Assembly (NCBI RefSeq): GCF_900108105.1 | Contig: NZ_FNUR01000012.1 | Coordinates: 55,804 to 119,803 of the forward strand | Direction: 5' to 3' | Source of the DNA: Butyrivibrio sp. Su6 | GTDB taxonomy: Bacteria; Bacillota; Clostridia; Lachnospirales; Lachnospiraceae | DNA: 64,000 nt | In this document: piece after piece, positions 25,409 through 34,276 of the stretch | Layout of the letters: the number at the start of each line of letters is the position of its first letter | Numbering within the stretch: position 1 is the first letter of the stretch | Made by a program: the position numbers and the translations under genes | Notes under the pieces: model-generated | Database searches by the model: none | What the model was told of the DNA's origin: nothing | Seen by the model: the letters and a program-made list of their open reading frames with translations, nothing else

Positions 25409-28400
25409 TTATTTCTTAAATTCTAAGATAGTTCTCTCCACAACCTTAATATCGATTGGCTTTGAAACATGTGCATTCATGCCGGCATCAAAGGCCTGCT
25501 GTACATCATCTGCATAGGCGTTGGCTGTCATGGCTATGATAGGTATCCTCTGCGCCCAGTCAGTTGGAATTGCCCTTATGGCTGCAGCTGCCTCATAACC
25601 ATTCATAACAGGCATCTGAATATCCATAAGTATCATGTCATAGTCGCCCTCTTTTGCCTCCTTAAACATTTCCACAACTTCCTGACCGTTGACGCCCCTT
25701 GTTACAGTTGCGCCTTCCATGCTCATGAGTTCAGTAAGGATATCAGCGTTAATATCATTGTCCTCTGCTGCCAGGAACTTCATGCCCTCAAGAGGATTCT
25801 TTTCCTCCTTGGTCTCTTTTGCCGAAGCTCTGGATGTCATATCCTCAACAATCTGCTTGAGAGTTGAGATAAAGACAGGCTTAGGAAGGATATCGTTGGC
25901 TCCTGCTTTCTTGAGCTCATCTTCTACATCCTCGTAGGAATCAGCCATAACAAGCACAAGGCTGTTATTTCTTCTGTCCTTTGACCTTACCATTTTCACG
26001 ATTTCTGCGGCAGACATGGCTTCTACTTCGTTGTCGATGAGGATCAGATCTATCAGCTTCTCTGCGCTGTTACAGTTTTCAATAACGTGTATCGCCTCAA
26101 AGCCGGTCTTGGACTCAAGCATTTCTACCTTATCAGCCTCAAGGGCTGTTCTGATCTGCTCATAGCTTTCAGGTTTTTCCGCAACAAGCATTACACAGCT
26201 GATTCCATGGGCTTTCCAGAAACCAACATCCTTTTCATCAACTGCTTTAAGCCTTAAGTTGACTATAAATGTACTTCCCTTACCTTCTTCGCTTTCAACA
26301 CGGATCGTGCCACCCATAAGTTCAACAAGACTCTTGGTAATGGCCATACCAAGGCCGGTTCCCTGGATTCCCTTGGTTGCTCCCTTGTCTTCTCTTGTGA
26401 AAGCGTCAAATATCTTGTCTTTATACTCAGGCTTCATACCTATACCATTATCTCTTATGGTGAATCTGACATTTTGGAAGCCTTCGGATGATGATGGTGA
26501 CTCATTTATAAGGAACTCGATCTTTCCGCCCTCAGGCGTGTATTTTATAGCATTTCCCAAAATATTCATGAGGATTTCATTTATTCTCTGTTTATCACCC
26601 ATGAATGTGTCATGTTCCATCTCCTCGATTCTTACTATGTACTCCTGATTCTTGGCCTTGGCCTGGAAGCTTATAACAGAATTGATTTCTTCCAAAAGAA
26701 GGCCTATAGCTACTTCCTTTATATCAAGAGTGGTCTTTCCGCTCTCGATCTTACTCATATCAAGAACGTCATTAAGAAGAGAAAGAAGATTCTGAGATGC
26801 CAGACTTATCTTATGCGTATATTCTTTTACCTTATCAGGTTCTTCTGCGTGTTTATCAATAAGCAGGTTAAAACCGGTGATGGCATTCATAGGTGTTCTG
26901 AAATCATGTGACATATTGGCCAAAAAGCTTGTCTTTGCCTTATTGGCTGTTTCAGCAGCATTAAGAGCTTCCTGAAGCTGATGATTTCTTCTTATTTCCT
27001 GTGTTATATCATACAGGGCAATGGCCATTCTTTTTCCGCCGTCATCAATAGTACAGATAACAGCACCACGGTAGTATAGATGCTCCCCTGTCTTAACATT
27101 CTCAAATCTGATTTCATCAATGATCCTTGCAGCGCCTTTTTTATTGCAATCCTCGATAATGTCTTTTAATCTTTCCTCTTTGCCCTCTCTCTGCGCCTTT
27201 GTAAGGACTCTGATATCTTCCTGCATATCTTCCATGGATAATCCAAGAATTGATTCTGCATTGGACGTAAGGAAATTACATGAGAAATCATCCTCATTTA
27301 CAACCGCAAGAATGTCATTATTCTTTTCAACTACGAAATCAAAGAGCCATTCTCTGTAATGAATGTCGCTTTCTTTTACCAGAAGATCTTCCTGATTTCT
27401 CTGATTGATCTCATCAACCATATACTTCAGCTTTGATGCCATGTCCTCCATGGAACTTGACAGCTCAGCTATTTCGTCCTTACCACTGTCTTTTATCTCA
27501 ATATCGAAATTTCCGTTTCGGATCAGGTTTGCCGCATCATTGAGTTTACTTATTCTATTGCTCATCCTGTTAGAGATTAGTGTCGCAATAAGCAAGCCAA
27601 CAACAAAAATAACTCCTGCAATCAGCATGACTGACGATAATATTGACAAAACCTCTACGCCAATCTCGCTTCTATCAACATAGTAAAAGAGACGCCATCC
27701 ATTAGCCATCTTCCCTTCAGCCATAAGGAAAAACTCATCTGTGGTGATAAATGATTCTTTTTCACCTTCGATACTGCCACTGAATATTGTTTCCTTTATC
27801 CGCTCATTTAAATTCTTATCAGCTATTTCTTTTTCCGTTATTATGTTGCCATTCTCATCGCTTATGATAATTCCGTTGTTTAGATAGCTCGATTGATTAG
27901 TAATGGAAAAGAAAAATTCATTATTTACCTTAAGGACTACAATACCTATGACCTTAGAAGACGTGCTGACATCCAAAAGAGATTTTATGATATAGATTCC
28001 TCCTGTATCATCAGCAACCCACTGAGCCCCATTATCATTTTTACAGAGCTCGTACCACTTCTCTTCCATCTCACTCTTAGGCTGGCTCAAAAACTCTCCG
28101 ATATGATCCTGCCCCAGGAGGTCAGAGTAGAAATGTATGGACTCAATACTCATGTCGCTCCCGATGTAATACCAGATAAGAGGCTCGATATTCTCTGTGA
28201 GCTCCTCTGTCAATGAGAACGGATCTTCCTTAACATATTCAAGTCTGCTTCTGAAATTCTCTTCATATGAAAAGAACTTGATAACATCATTTTCTCTTTT
28301 GGCATTATTCTCAATACCATAGGCTATAACATTGGCACTTCCACGCATTGCCACCTTTGTCTGCTCTATGAGGTTCTTTTTGGCAATAAAGTAGGAATAT

Positions 28401-28501
28401 ACTCCCAGAAAAATAACCGGTATTACAATAAGCACTATAAATGTCAGTCGCAGTTGTAATTTAAAACTATGGAAATTCAGTTTTCTCTTGTTCTCAACCA
28501 T
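25409..28501 (-). CDS. Hybrid sensor histidine kinase/response regulator
   Basis: The 1030-residue membrane protein has a first TM helix (about 18-40), an extracellular Cache-like sensor of about 240 residues, a second TM (about 285-307) and a HAMP domain. A PAS-like domain (about 385-500) follows, then HisKA with His532 in SHDFRTPMN and a HATPase with NAIKYTPEGG, DNGIGM and GTGLGMAI. There are two receiver domains; the second has the acceptor Asp960 in LMDIQMP. The solute-binding lipoprotein gene 24 bp upstream probably presents its ligand to the sensor domain. No separate DNA-binding partner is visible. Confidence 0.92.
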   Translation of the reverse strand: MVENKRKLNFHSFKLQLRLTFIVLIVIPVIFLGVYSYFIAKKNLIEQTKVAMRGSANVIAYGIENNAKRENDVIKFFSYEENFRSRLEYVKEDPFSLTEELTENIEPLIWYYIGSDMSIESIHFYSDLLGQDHIGEFLSQPKSEMEEKWYELCKNDNGAQWVADDTGGIYIIKSLLDVSTSSKVIGIVVLKVNNEFFFSITNQSSYLNNGIIISDENGNIITEKEIADKNLNERIKETIFSGSIEGEKESFITTDEFFLMAEGKMANGWRLFYYVDRSEIGVEVLSILSSVMLIAGVIFVVGLLIATLISNRMSNRISKLNDAANLIRNGNFDIEIKDSGKDEIAELSSSMEDMASKLKYMVDEINQRNQEDLLVKESDIHYREWLFDFVVEKNNDILAVVNEDDFSCNFLTSNAESILGLSMEDMQEDIRVLTKAQREGKEERLKDIIEDCNKKGAARIIDEIRFENVKTGEHLYYRGAVICTIDDGGKRMAIALYDITQEIRRNHQLQEALNAAETANKAKTSFLANMSHDFRTPMNAITGFNLLIDKHAEEPDKVKEYTHKISLASQNLLSLLNDVLDMSKIESGKTTLDIKEVAIGLLLEEINSVISFQAKAKNQEYIVRIEEMEHDTFMGDKQRINEILMNILGNAIKYTPEGGKIEFLINESPSSSEGFQNVRFTIRDNGIGMKPEYKDKIFDAFTREDKGATKGIQGTGLGMAITKSLVELMGGTIRVESEEGKGSTFIVNLRLKAVDEKDVGFWKAHGISCVMLVAEKPESYEQIRTALEADKVEMLESKTGFEAIHVIENCNSAEKLIDLILIDNEVEAMSAAEIVKMVRSKDRRNNSLVLVMADSYEDVEDELKKAGANDILPKPVFISTLKQIVEDMTSRASAKETKEEKNPLEGMKFLAAEDNDINADILTELMSMEGATVTRGVNGQEVVEMFKEAKEGDYDMILMDIQMPVMNGYEAAAAIRAIPTDWAQRIPIIAMTANAYADDVQQAFDAGMNAHVSKPIDIKVVERTILEFKK

Positions 28502-28525
28502 ATCTCGCCCTCAGATTAAACGTGG

Positions 28526-29863
28526 TTACTTATCATACATATTGTTGACTTTAATATCCACTTGCATCAGTGCCATATTGATTGGCTCTTTTCCCAGCAG
28601 AACCTGTTGCAGCTCTTTTCCAAAGATCATATTGATGTCAGGTCCTGAATCCCCCCATCCAAGTACCGGCATGTATAATTGATTCTTTTCAAAAACTTCT
28701 TCTATTCCCTCAAAGGCTACAGGATTATCAAAAGTTGTCTTTCTCAAATAACTCCTGCTGCCAACTCTGTCTTTCCATATTGCAAACTGCCCTTCATGAT
28801 TTGAAAGAGAAGCCACTATTTCTTTTGCTGCATCTATATTTATGCTGCTTGCGTTAACAGCAAATCCGCAGTTACAGCCACCTATCATAATAGGGCCATT
28901 TCTTCCCCATCCGGTAGGAAGCGTCCCAAGCTCCATTTCAGGATTTGCTACTCGTATTCTGTTATAATCCTCTGGCCCACCTATGAGCATAAAGCTTTCT
29001 TCCGCTACAAATTCAGCAATTGCCGCCTGTTTGTCCATGGTGTACATATCCGCTGTAAATATCTGGTGCTTTAATAGTCTTTCCCATTCCACAAGATATT
29101 CATTGAGATCATTATAAAAAATAGATCTGCCATCCTTTATCCTTGCACCGAATCCACTTCCATACTCCGTTCCAAAGAAATTCATCTGCAAAATAGACTG
29201 GGCACTACTGGATACTGCCTCATAATCTATCATTCCTGCGGAAAGTGGCTTCATCTTCTTACCCAACCGGATAAAGTCGCACATTTCAATAAATTCATCA
29301 ATGTTATGAGGCTCTTTTATCCCGTATTTATCAAACAGGCCTTTATTCAGATATATACACTCAAAACAGCTTGTGCTGGGCACTGCATAAGTATCCTTGT
29401 CATACCAAAAGGCTTCTAGGCTTTCTGTCTCAAAATTACTGCAATAAGCCGTCAAGGGTGTGATATTCCCGTTCCTGGCATTCTTTCTTGCCATTACCTG
29501 ATCCACATAAATAATGTCAGGTGCACCCTTAAAGGTGAATTGAGCATCTATTATTGGCTCATAATGGGCTTTATCAATATAAACAAATTCAATTTTATAA
29601 TTTGGAAACCTGCGGGCAAGATACGCCCTAAGATTAGAAGTATAAGAATTGTCATACCAGGTTGCTACCCTGATTGTTTCCAGATTTTGGTCGGTTCTTT
29701 TTTCTGTAGCGTTTCCAGTAACGCCTTCCGAAGCTGACTCTGTTACAGCCTCAATTTTATCAGGCTGTGGATTTTGTACACCGCAGCCTAATAAAGCGCT
29801 CGCTATAAGCGCCATATCCAAAACTACACTAACTAAGGTTTTTTTCAGCCTTTTGCTACCCAT
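28526..29863 (-). CDS. Extracellular solute-binding lipoprotein, family 1 type
   Basis: The 445-residue protein has a lipoprotein signal with the lipobox ASALLGC (lipidated Cys at residue 27). The fold is that of family 1 sugar-binding proteins, with segments such as PDIIYVDQVMARKN and GTLPTGWG. No ABC permease or ATPase gene is adjacent. The hybrid kinase starts 24 bp downstream, so this protein may act as the periplasm-equivalent receptor for the kinase rather than for transport. GAGGG precedes the ATG. Confidence 0.88.
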   Translation of the reverse strand: MGSKRLKKTLVSVVLDMALIASALLGCGVQNPQPDKIEAVTESASEGVTGNATEKRTDQNLETIRVATWYDNSYTSNLRAYLARRFPNYKIEFVYIDKAHYEPIIDAQFTFKGAPDIIYVDQVMARKNARNGNITPLTAYCSNFETESLEAFWYDKDTYAVPSTSCFECIYLNKGLFDKYGIKEPHNIDEFIEMCDFIRLGKKMKPLSAGMIDYEAVSSSAQSILQMNFFGTEYGSGFGARIKDGRSIFYNDLNEYLVEWERLLKHQIFTADMYTMDKQAAIAEFVAEESFMLIGGPEDYNRIRVANPEMELGTLPTGWGRNGPIMIGGCNCGFAVNASSINIDAAKEIVASLSNHEGQFAIWKDRVGSRSYLRKTTFDNPVAFEGIEEVFEKNQLYMPVLGWGDSGPDINMIFGKELQQVLLGKEPINMALMQVDIKVNNMYDK

Positions 29864-29903
29864 ATTTCCCTCATAAAAATATGATATGCATCTGTCGTTA
29901 GTT

Positions 29904-30419
29904 TTATCTAAGTAGAATAGTCTTCACTTCTCCGATAAATAGAATGTGATAGTCTCCATTCGCATAGAATTTTTCTTTTATGGCATCATCTATCAAAGCA
30001 TCTTCATCAAATTCTCTCTGATAAAGAACTTTGCAGATTATTATTTCCCTTGCTTCATCAATAAAAGGAACTCCGTCATGGTAATTGATATTAAGTCTGG
30101 AATTAGCGATCTTGTCCTCATCCCTTCCCGATACCATAGACAGATATTTGAGCGTTCCACGATATTTCTCCTGATTCATGAAACTGATTGAATACTCACC
30201 GGAAGCATTGATGATCTCACTGGTATATCTGCCTTTTCTGGCAAATATAAAGGTTACCCTTTTATCCCAGATATAACCTACGCCTCCCCATTCTGCGCAC
30301 ATAGTGTTGACCTTACTGCCATCAGCAGCTGTGATGAGAATCTTGTCGCCTACAAATTTGTATGGCCCTGTTTCGAGATCATTTGGATTAACTGGTTGAA
30401 ATACGTGTAATTCGCCCAT
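29904..30419 (-). CDS. Flavin reductase-like FMN-binding protein
   Basis: The 171-residue protein matches the flavin reductase-like (split-barrel FMN-binding) family, with the motif TAADGSKVNTMCAEWGG near the N-terminus, followed by the conserved FARKGRYTSEIINASGEYSISF stretch read in segments. It probably reduces or uses FMN with NAD(P)H; the partner is unknown. AAGGAGG lies five bases before the ATG. It is 11 bp after greA, so the two are co-transcribed. Confidence 0.87.
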   Translation of the reverse strand: MGELHVFQPVNPNDLETGPYKFVGDKILITAADGSKVNTMCAEWGGVGYIWDKRVTFIFARKGRYTSEIINASGEYSISFMNQEKYRGTLKYLSMVSGRDEDKIANSRLNINYHDGVPFIDEAREIIICKVLYQREFDEDALIDDAIKEKFYANGDYHILFIGEVKTILLR

Positions 30420-30430
30420 ATGGTCCTCCT

Positions 30431-30934
30431 TTAAAAGTCCCTAATTCTATCCTCGTCTGTCAGTCCTGTATTTTCGATACTAATTATCGTTACGCCGTAA
30501 CTATAATCGTCGCTTACTTTAATAGTAACATGGTCTCCTACTTTATGTCCAAGTAATTGTTTTCCAAGCGGGGACTCAACACTGATAAGTCCCTTCAAAG
30601 AATTTTGACGCATTGTTGTAACAATTTTGTATGTTTCTTCGGAACCATCCTCATCTAATTTTACTACTACAGTTTTGTTCATTCCAACTTGGTCATATTT
30701 AGTATTATCGTCAATTACTGTCGCAGTCTTAATCATTCTTTCCAAAAATCTTATACGACTTTCATTCTGGTTCTTGGCTTTTTTGGCTGCATAATACTCA
30801 AAGTTCTCTGAAAGATCGCCCTGAGCTCTCGCTTCCTTTACATGTTCAAGCAGTTCTTTTCTCACAACGACTTTGCGATGTTCGATTTCTGCCTCCATAT
30901 CCTCTATATCTTTTTTGGTCAATTCGTTATGCAT
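30431..30934 (-). CDS. greA: Transcription elongation factor GreA
   Basis: The 167-residue protein has the N-terminal coiled coil with the GreA signature ARAQGDLSENFEYYAAK and a C-terminal FKBP-like domain (VVVKLDEDGSEETYKIV, SPLGKQLLGHKVGD). It enters the secondary channel of RNA polymerase and stimulates cleavage of backtracked RNA. It is the first gene of a likely operon with the flavin reductase-like gene and perhaps the sensor pair. A G-rich ribosome site GGGGG precedes the ATG. Confidence 0.95.
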   Translation of the reverse strand: MHNELTKKDIEDMEAEIEHRKVVVRKELLEHVKEARAQGDLSENFEYYAAKKAKNQNESRIRFLERMIKTATVIDDNTKYDQVGMNKTVVVKLDEDGSEETYKIVTTMRQNSLKGLISVESPLGKQLLGHKVGDHVTIKVSDDYSYGVTIISIENTGLTDEDRIRDF

Positions 30935-30972
30935 TTTAATATATCCCCCTGATCTGGTGATTTATTGTAAGA

Positions 30973-31002
30973 AAAAAGCGAAGCCAAAGGGCTTCGCTTT
31001 TT
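30973..31002 (-). terminator. Terminator of fba
   Basis: A 13-bp stem (30973-30985 with 30990-31002) has a 4-nt loop and ends in a T-run on the minus strand. It separates fba from greA. Confidence 0.9.
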
Positions 31003-31015
31003 AATAGTACTATTA

Positions 31016-31879
31016 TCAAGCCTTTCCAACTGATCCGAAGAGCTCCATCTTTTCCTTAACTGTAGCCTTGATAGCTTCAGCACCAGGAGCAAGAAGCTTA
31101 CGAGGGTCAAATCCCTTACCTTCAAGATCCTTACCTGCTTCAATATACTTACGTGTTGCATCAGCAAATGAAAGCTGGCACTCTGTATTAACATTGATCT
31201 TAGATACACCAAGTGAAATAGCCTTCTTGATCATGTCTGCAGGAATTCCTGTACCACCATGAAGAACGAGAGGCATAACACCTGTCTTCTGCTGGATAGC
31301 ATCAAGAACGTCGAATCTAAGTCCTGGCCATCCTTCTGGATATTTACCGTGAATGTTACCAATACCAGCTGCAAGCATATCTACGCCAAGATCAGCGATT
31401 CTCTTGCACTCATCTGGATCAGCGCACTCGCCCATTCCTACAACTCCGTCTTCTTCTCCACCGATTGAACCAACTTCAGCTTCGATAGAAAGACCAAGCT
31501 GATGAGCAACGTTTACAAGCTCTGAAGTCTTAGCAACGTTCTCTTCGATGTTATAGTGTGAGCCGTCGAACATGATTGATGTGAAGCCGGCTTTGATGCA
31601 CTTATAGCATCCATCGTATGTACCATGATCAAGGTGAAGTGCTACTGGAACTGTGATTCCAAGGCTCTTATCCATAGCCTTAACCATAGCTGCAACTGTC
31701 TCAAAACCTGTCATGTATTTACCAGCACCCTCAGATACACCAAGGATAACAGGAGACTTGAGTTCTTCTGCTGTTAAAAGAACTGACTTTGTCCACTCCA
31801 GGTTGTTGATGTTAAACTGGCCAACTGCATAGTGACCTTCTTTTGCTTTTACAAGCATGTCTTTTGCGGATACTAACAT
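31016..31879 (-). CDS. fba: Class II fructose-bisphosphate aldolase
   Basis: The 287-residue zinc-dependent aldolase cleaves fructose 1,6-bisphosphate in glycolysis. Zinc ligands are seen in HLDHG near residue 83, NIHGKYP and VLHGGTG, and the GVSKINVNTE phosphate-binding segment is present. The length matches the short class IIB-type enzymes common in Firmicutes. A GGGAG site precedes the start, and a TATAAT sequence on the minus strand about 50 bp upstream probably belongs to its promoter. Confidence 0.96.
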   Translation of the reverse strand: MLVSAKDMLVKAKEGHYAVGQFNINNLEWTKSVLLTAEELKSPVILGVSEGAGKYMTGFETVAAMVKAMDKSLGITVPVALHLDHGTYDGCYKCIKAGFTSIMFDGSHYNIEENVAKTSELVNVAHQLGLSIEAEVGSIGGEEDGVVGMGECADPDECKRIADLGVDMLAAGIGNIHGKYPEGWPGLRFDVLDAIQQKTGVMPLVLHGGTGIPADMIKKAISLGVSKINVNTECQLSFADATRKYIEAGKDLEGKGFDPRKLLAPGAEAIKATVKEKMELFGSVGKA

Positions 31880-31969
31880 TTTGTTTTTCTCCCTTTGTAT
31901 ATGTAGTTATTGATGGTTAATAACATTATATACTCGTTGATATAAAAAATAAAGTTAAATAGTTCACAA

Positions 31970-34063
31970 TCACCCGAAATCAAGTGTGTTATCTGCCCAG
32001 AATTCCTCAGTACTGATAGGCGCGTGGCTATCGTAGCGAAGCACCAGTCCCGATAATCTTGAAAGCGTAATTGTCAGTATATTATTTTTTACCCTCATTC
32101 CACCAATATCAGTTCTAAATCCGCTTCCATCACTTAAGATGAGCTGATTTAAAAATGCATCTTTGGGAATTCCCAGCGCACTTATATCAATATCCTTAGT
32201 GACTTCAAATTCATTGTTGTTGATAAACACTATTGTTGCGGCTTCTCTGTTAAAGCGGGCAAAAGAAATAACATTATTATCAGCAAGCAGCTCCATAACA
32301 GAACCTGTTTTTAACTCACTGCATTCCTTATGGATCCTGATCATTTCCTTGTGGAAACGTATCATATCCATATCCTCTTTTCCCCAAGGATAAGTTCTTC
32401 TGTTATCAGGGTCAGTAAATCCGCAGACTCCCGCTTCGTCGCCATAATAAATTGTAGGTGCTCCCGGCCAGGTCATCTGAACCATTACAGCCTCTCTCAT
32501 AACAGGCTTCTTTATACCTGTTTCTGCTGAAGCCGGCATAAGAGTGTCACATCTTCCGACCTTCTGACTTGTCCTTGTCAGAAATCTTGAATGATCGTGA
32601 TTTGAGAGCTCATTCATGGCTGTATAAAGTGAAGGCATGCTAAAGTTCTCTCCACCTTCATAGAGCATGGTATCAAAAAACTCTCTTGCATTGCCGTATT
32701 TTAAAGGCTTAAATTCGTCGCTATGTTTTTCCATGCCGGTAAGGAACCATGTTAGCGGCTCCATAAAGGCATCATAGTTCATGACTGTATCCCACTCATC
32801 ACCCTGCAACCAGTCCTTAGCCTTTCCATAGTGTTCAGCAAGAATAATAGCTTCAGGATTGGCCTTTTTTACTTCCTCCCTGAATCTCTTGAAGAAATAG
32901 TGGTTGTATTCGGGTGAATGCCCGATATCTGCCGCTACATCAAGTCTCCAGCCATCTGCGTTATATGGCTCAGAAACCCATTTTCTGGCAATTCCCAGTA
33001 TATACTCCTCAAGTTCTTTTGAACCCTCGTAATTCAGCTTTGGAAGGGTGTCATATCCCCACCAGCCGTCATAGTTATTGTTGTAAGGCCACTTTCCACC
33101 AGTAAAAGAAAAGTAGTCATGATAAGGACTGTTCTCTGAAATGTAGGCACCGTAGTCATATTCGCTGTTTTCTTCGTAGATCCTGTCTTTATCCATCCAC
33201 TTGTTAAAAGAGCCGCAGTGGTTGAAAACACCATCCAAAATGACCCTGATGCCTCTCTTATGCGCTTCACTTACAAGTTTGGCAAAAAGCTTATCGCTCT
33301 CTTCCAGGTTCTTTTTACTGGTAACTCTCCTTATATACTTGCTCGCACGAACGTTCTCATGCTCGTTGTCATCAAGGAGCCTTCCACCATCATCAACGAT
33401 CTTTCCAAAATGAGGATCGATATGGTCATAATCCTGTGTATCATATTTGTGACATGAAGGAGAAACAAACAGGGGATTAAAGTAAATAACCTCTATTCCC
33501 AAATCTTTCAGATAATCAAGCTTATCCATTACTCCCTGCAGATCTCCGCCATAGAACTCTGCGTAGTCCATCTTCGGATCCGGGTACTTCTCCCAGTCTT
33601 TGACCTGAACTGATCTGCTTCCGTTGTAATAATACTCACCGGAGAGAACATCATTGCTGGCATCACCATTGCAAAATCTTTCCACAAAGATCTGGTACAT
33701 AACTGCGCCTTTTGCCCATCCCGGTGTGGAAAAGCCAGGGAATAACCTAAAGAGCATGCTGTCTTTTGGCTGGCTGACTACTCCTCTTTTGTCAAAAAAG
33801 CATCTGTCTCCGTCATTTCCATCTATTTCAAAATAATAAGTGGCTGGTTTTTCTCCGACGTTGAAAGAAATATCGTAATAATCAAAATCCCCATCTGACT
33901 CAGCGCGCTTCATGGGACGCTTTTCATTATTCCATATGATAAAGACTTCTGAAGCCTCGCCCTTACCACATCTGAATCTGAAGTCAGTTTTTCTATTTTT
34001 ATCCGGCTCAGTTGGCCTTAAATAGTCCATGGTCATATCATGGAATAATAGTTTTTTGTTCAT
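31970..34063 (-). CDS. GH13 alpha-glycosidase (neopullulanase/maltogenic amylase type)
   Basis: The 697-residue enzyme has an N-terminal CBM34-like domain (about 1-120), the GH13 barrel and a C-terminal beta domain. Catalytic regions are DGVFNHC, GWRLDVAADI (nucleophile Asp), IILAEHYG (acid/base Glu) and LSNHDHSRF (stabilising Asp). The arrangement resembles the GH13_20 group, which acts on cyclodextrins, pullulan or maltodextrins. There is no signal peptide, so it likely processes imported maltodextrins in the cytoplasm. TAGGAC lies six bases before the ATG. Confidence 0.93.
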   Translation of the reverse strand: MNKKLLFHDMTMDYLRPTEPDKNRKTDFRFRCGKGEASEVFIIWNNEKRPMKRAESDGDFDYYDISFNVGEKPATYYFEIDGNDGDRCFFDKRGVVSQPKDSMLFRLFPGFSTPGWAKGAVMYQIFVERFCNGDASNDVLSGEYYYNGSRSVQVKDWEKYPDPKMDYAEFYGGDLQGVMDKLDYLKDLGIEVIYFNPLFVSPSCHKYDTQDYDHIDPHFGKIVDDGGRLLDDNEHENVRASKYIRRVTSKKNLEESDKLFAKLVSEAHKRGIRVILDGVFNHCGSFNKWMDKDRIYEENSEYDYGAYISENSPYHDYFSFTGGKWPYNNNYDGWWGYDTLPKLNYEGSKELEEYILGIARKWVSEPYNADGWRLDVAADIGHSPEYNHYFFKRFREEVKKANPEAIILAEHYGKAKDWLQGDEWDTVMNYDAFMEPLTWFLTGMEKHSDEFKPLKYGNAREFFDTMLYEGGENFSMPSLYTAMNELSNHDHSRFLTRTSQKVGRCDTLMPASAETGIKKPVMREAVMVQMTWPGAPTIYYGDEAGVCGFTDPDNRRTYPWGKEDMDMIRFHKEMIRIHKECSELKTGSVMELLADNNVISFARFNREAATIVFINNNEFEVTKDIDISALGIPKDAFLNQLILSDGSGFRTDIGGMRVKNNILTITLSRLSGLVLRYDSHAPISTEEFWADNTLDFG

Positions 34064-34091
34064 AAATAAGTCCTAACTTTGTTATTAATGC

Positions 34092-34120
34092 AAAAAAGAC
34101 AGCGGGTAGCTGTCTTTTTT
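34092..34120 (-). terminator. Terminator/attenuator hairpin before the GH13 gene
   Basis: A 12-bp stem (34092-34103 with 34109-34120) with a 5-nt loop ends in six Ts on the minus strand, only 28 nt before the GH13 start. It may end ftsH transcripts, but a TATAAT at 34187-34192 lies upstream of it, so it could also sit in the GH13 leader as an attenuator. Confidence 0.8.
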
Positions 34121-34186
34121 AGAGAAGGTATTTCTTTCTTATGGGGTATAGCAAAAAACTATATAATGTATTGGGGGGTTACGCAT

Positions 34187-34192
34187 ATTATA
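34187..34192 (-). promoter_or_regulatory. Candidate -10 box upstream of the GH13 gene
   Basis: TATAAT on the minus strand lies between the ftsH stop and the hairpin at 34092-34120. It is flanked by a TTACGC/GCGTAA inverted repeat (34179-34184 with 34212-34217). No good -35 is seen at normal spacing, which would fit an activator-dependent promoter. Confidence 0.35.
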
Positions 34193-34276
34193 CTAACACC
34201 CACACCCCTTAGCGTAAAGACCAATACTCCACAAATATACTAAAAACAGCTCTTGGTTTTTGTGCATTTTGTACAA

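Noticed and set aside
34171..34184. GGGGGGTTACGC, resembling half of the GC palindrome of the ABC locus
   Set aside because: On the minus strand TAACCCCCCA matches one arm only; the second G-tract is missing, so I do not count it as a third site.
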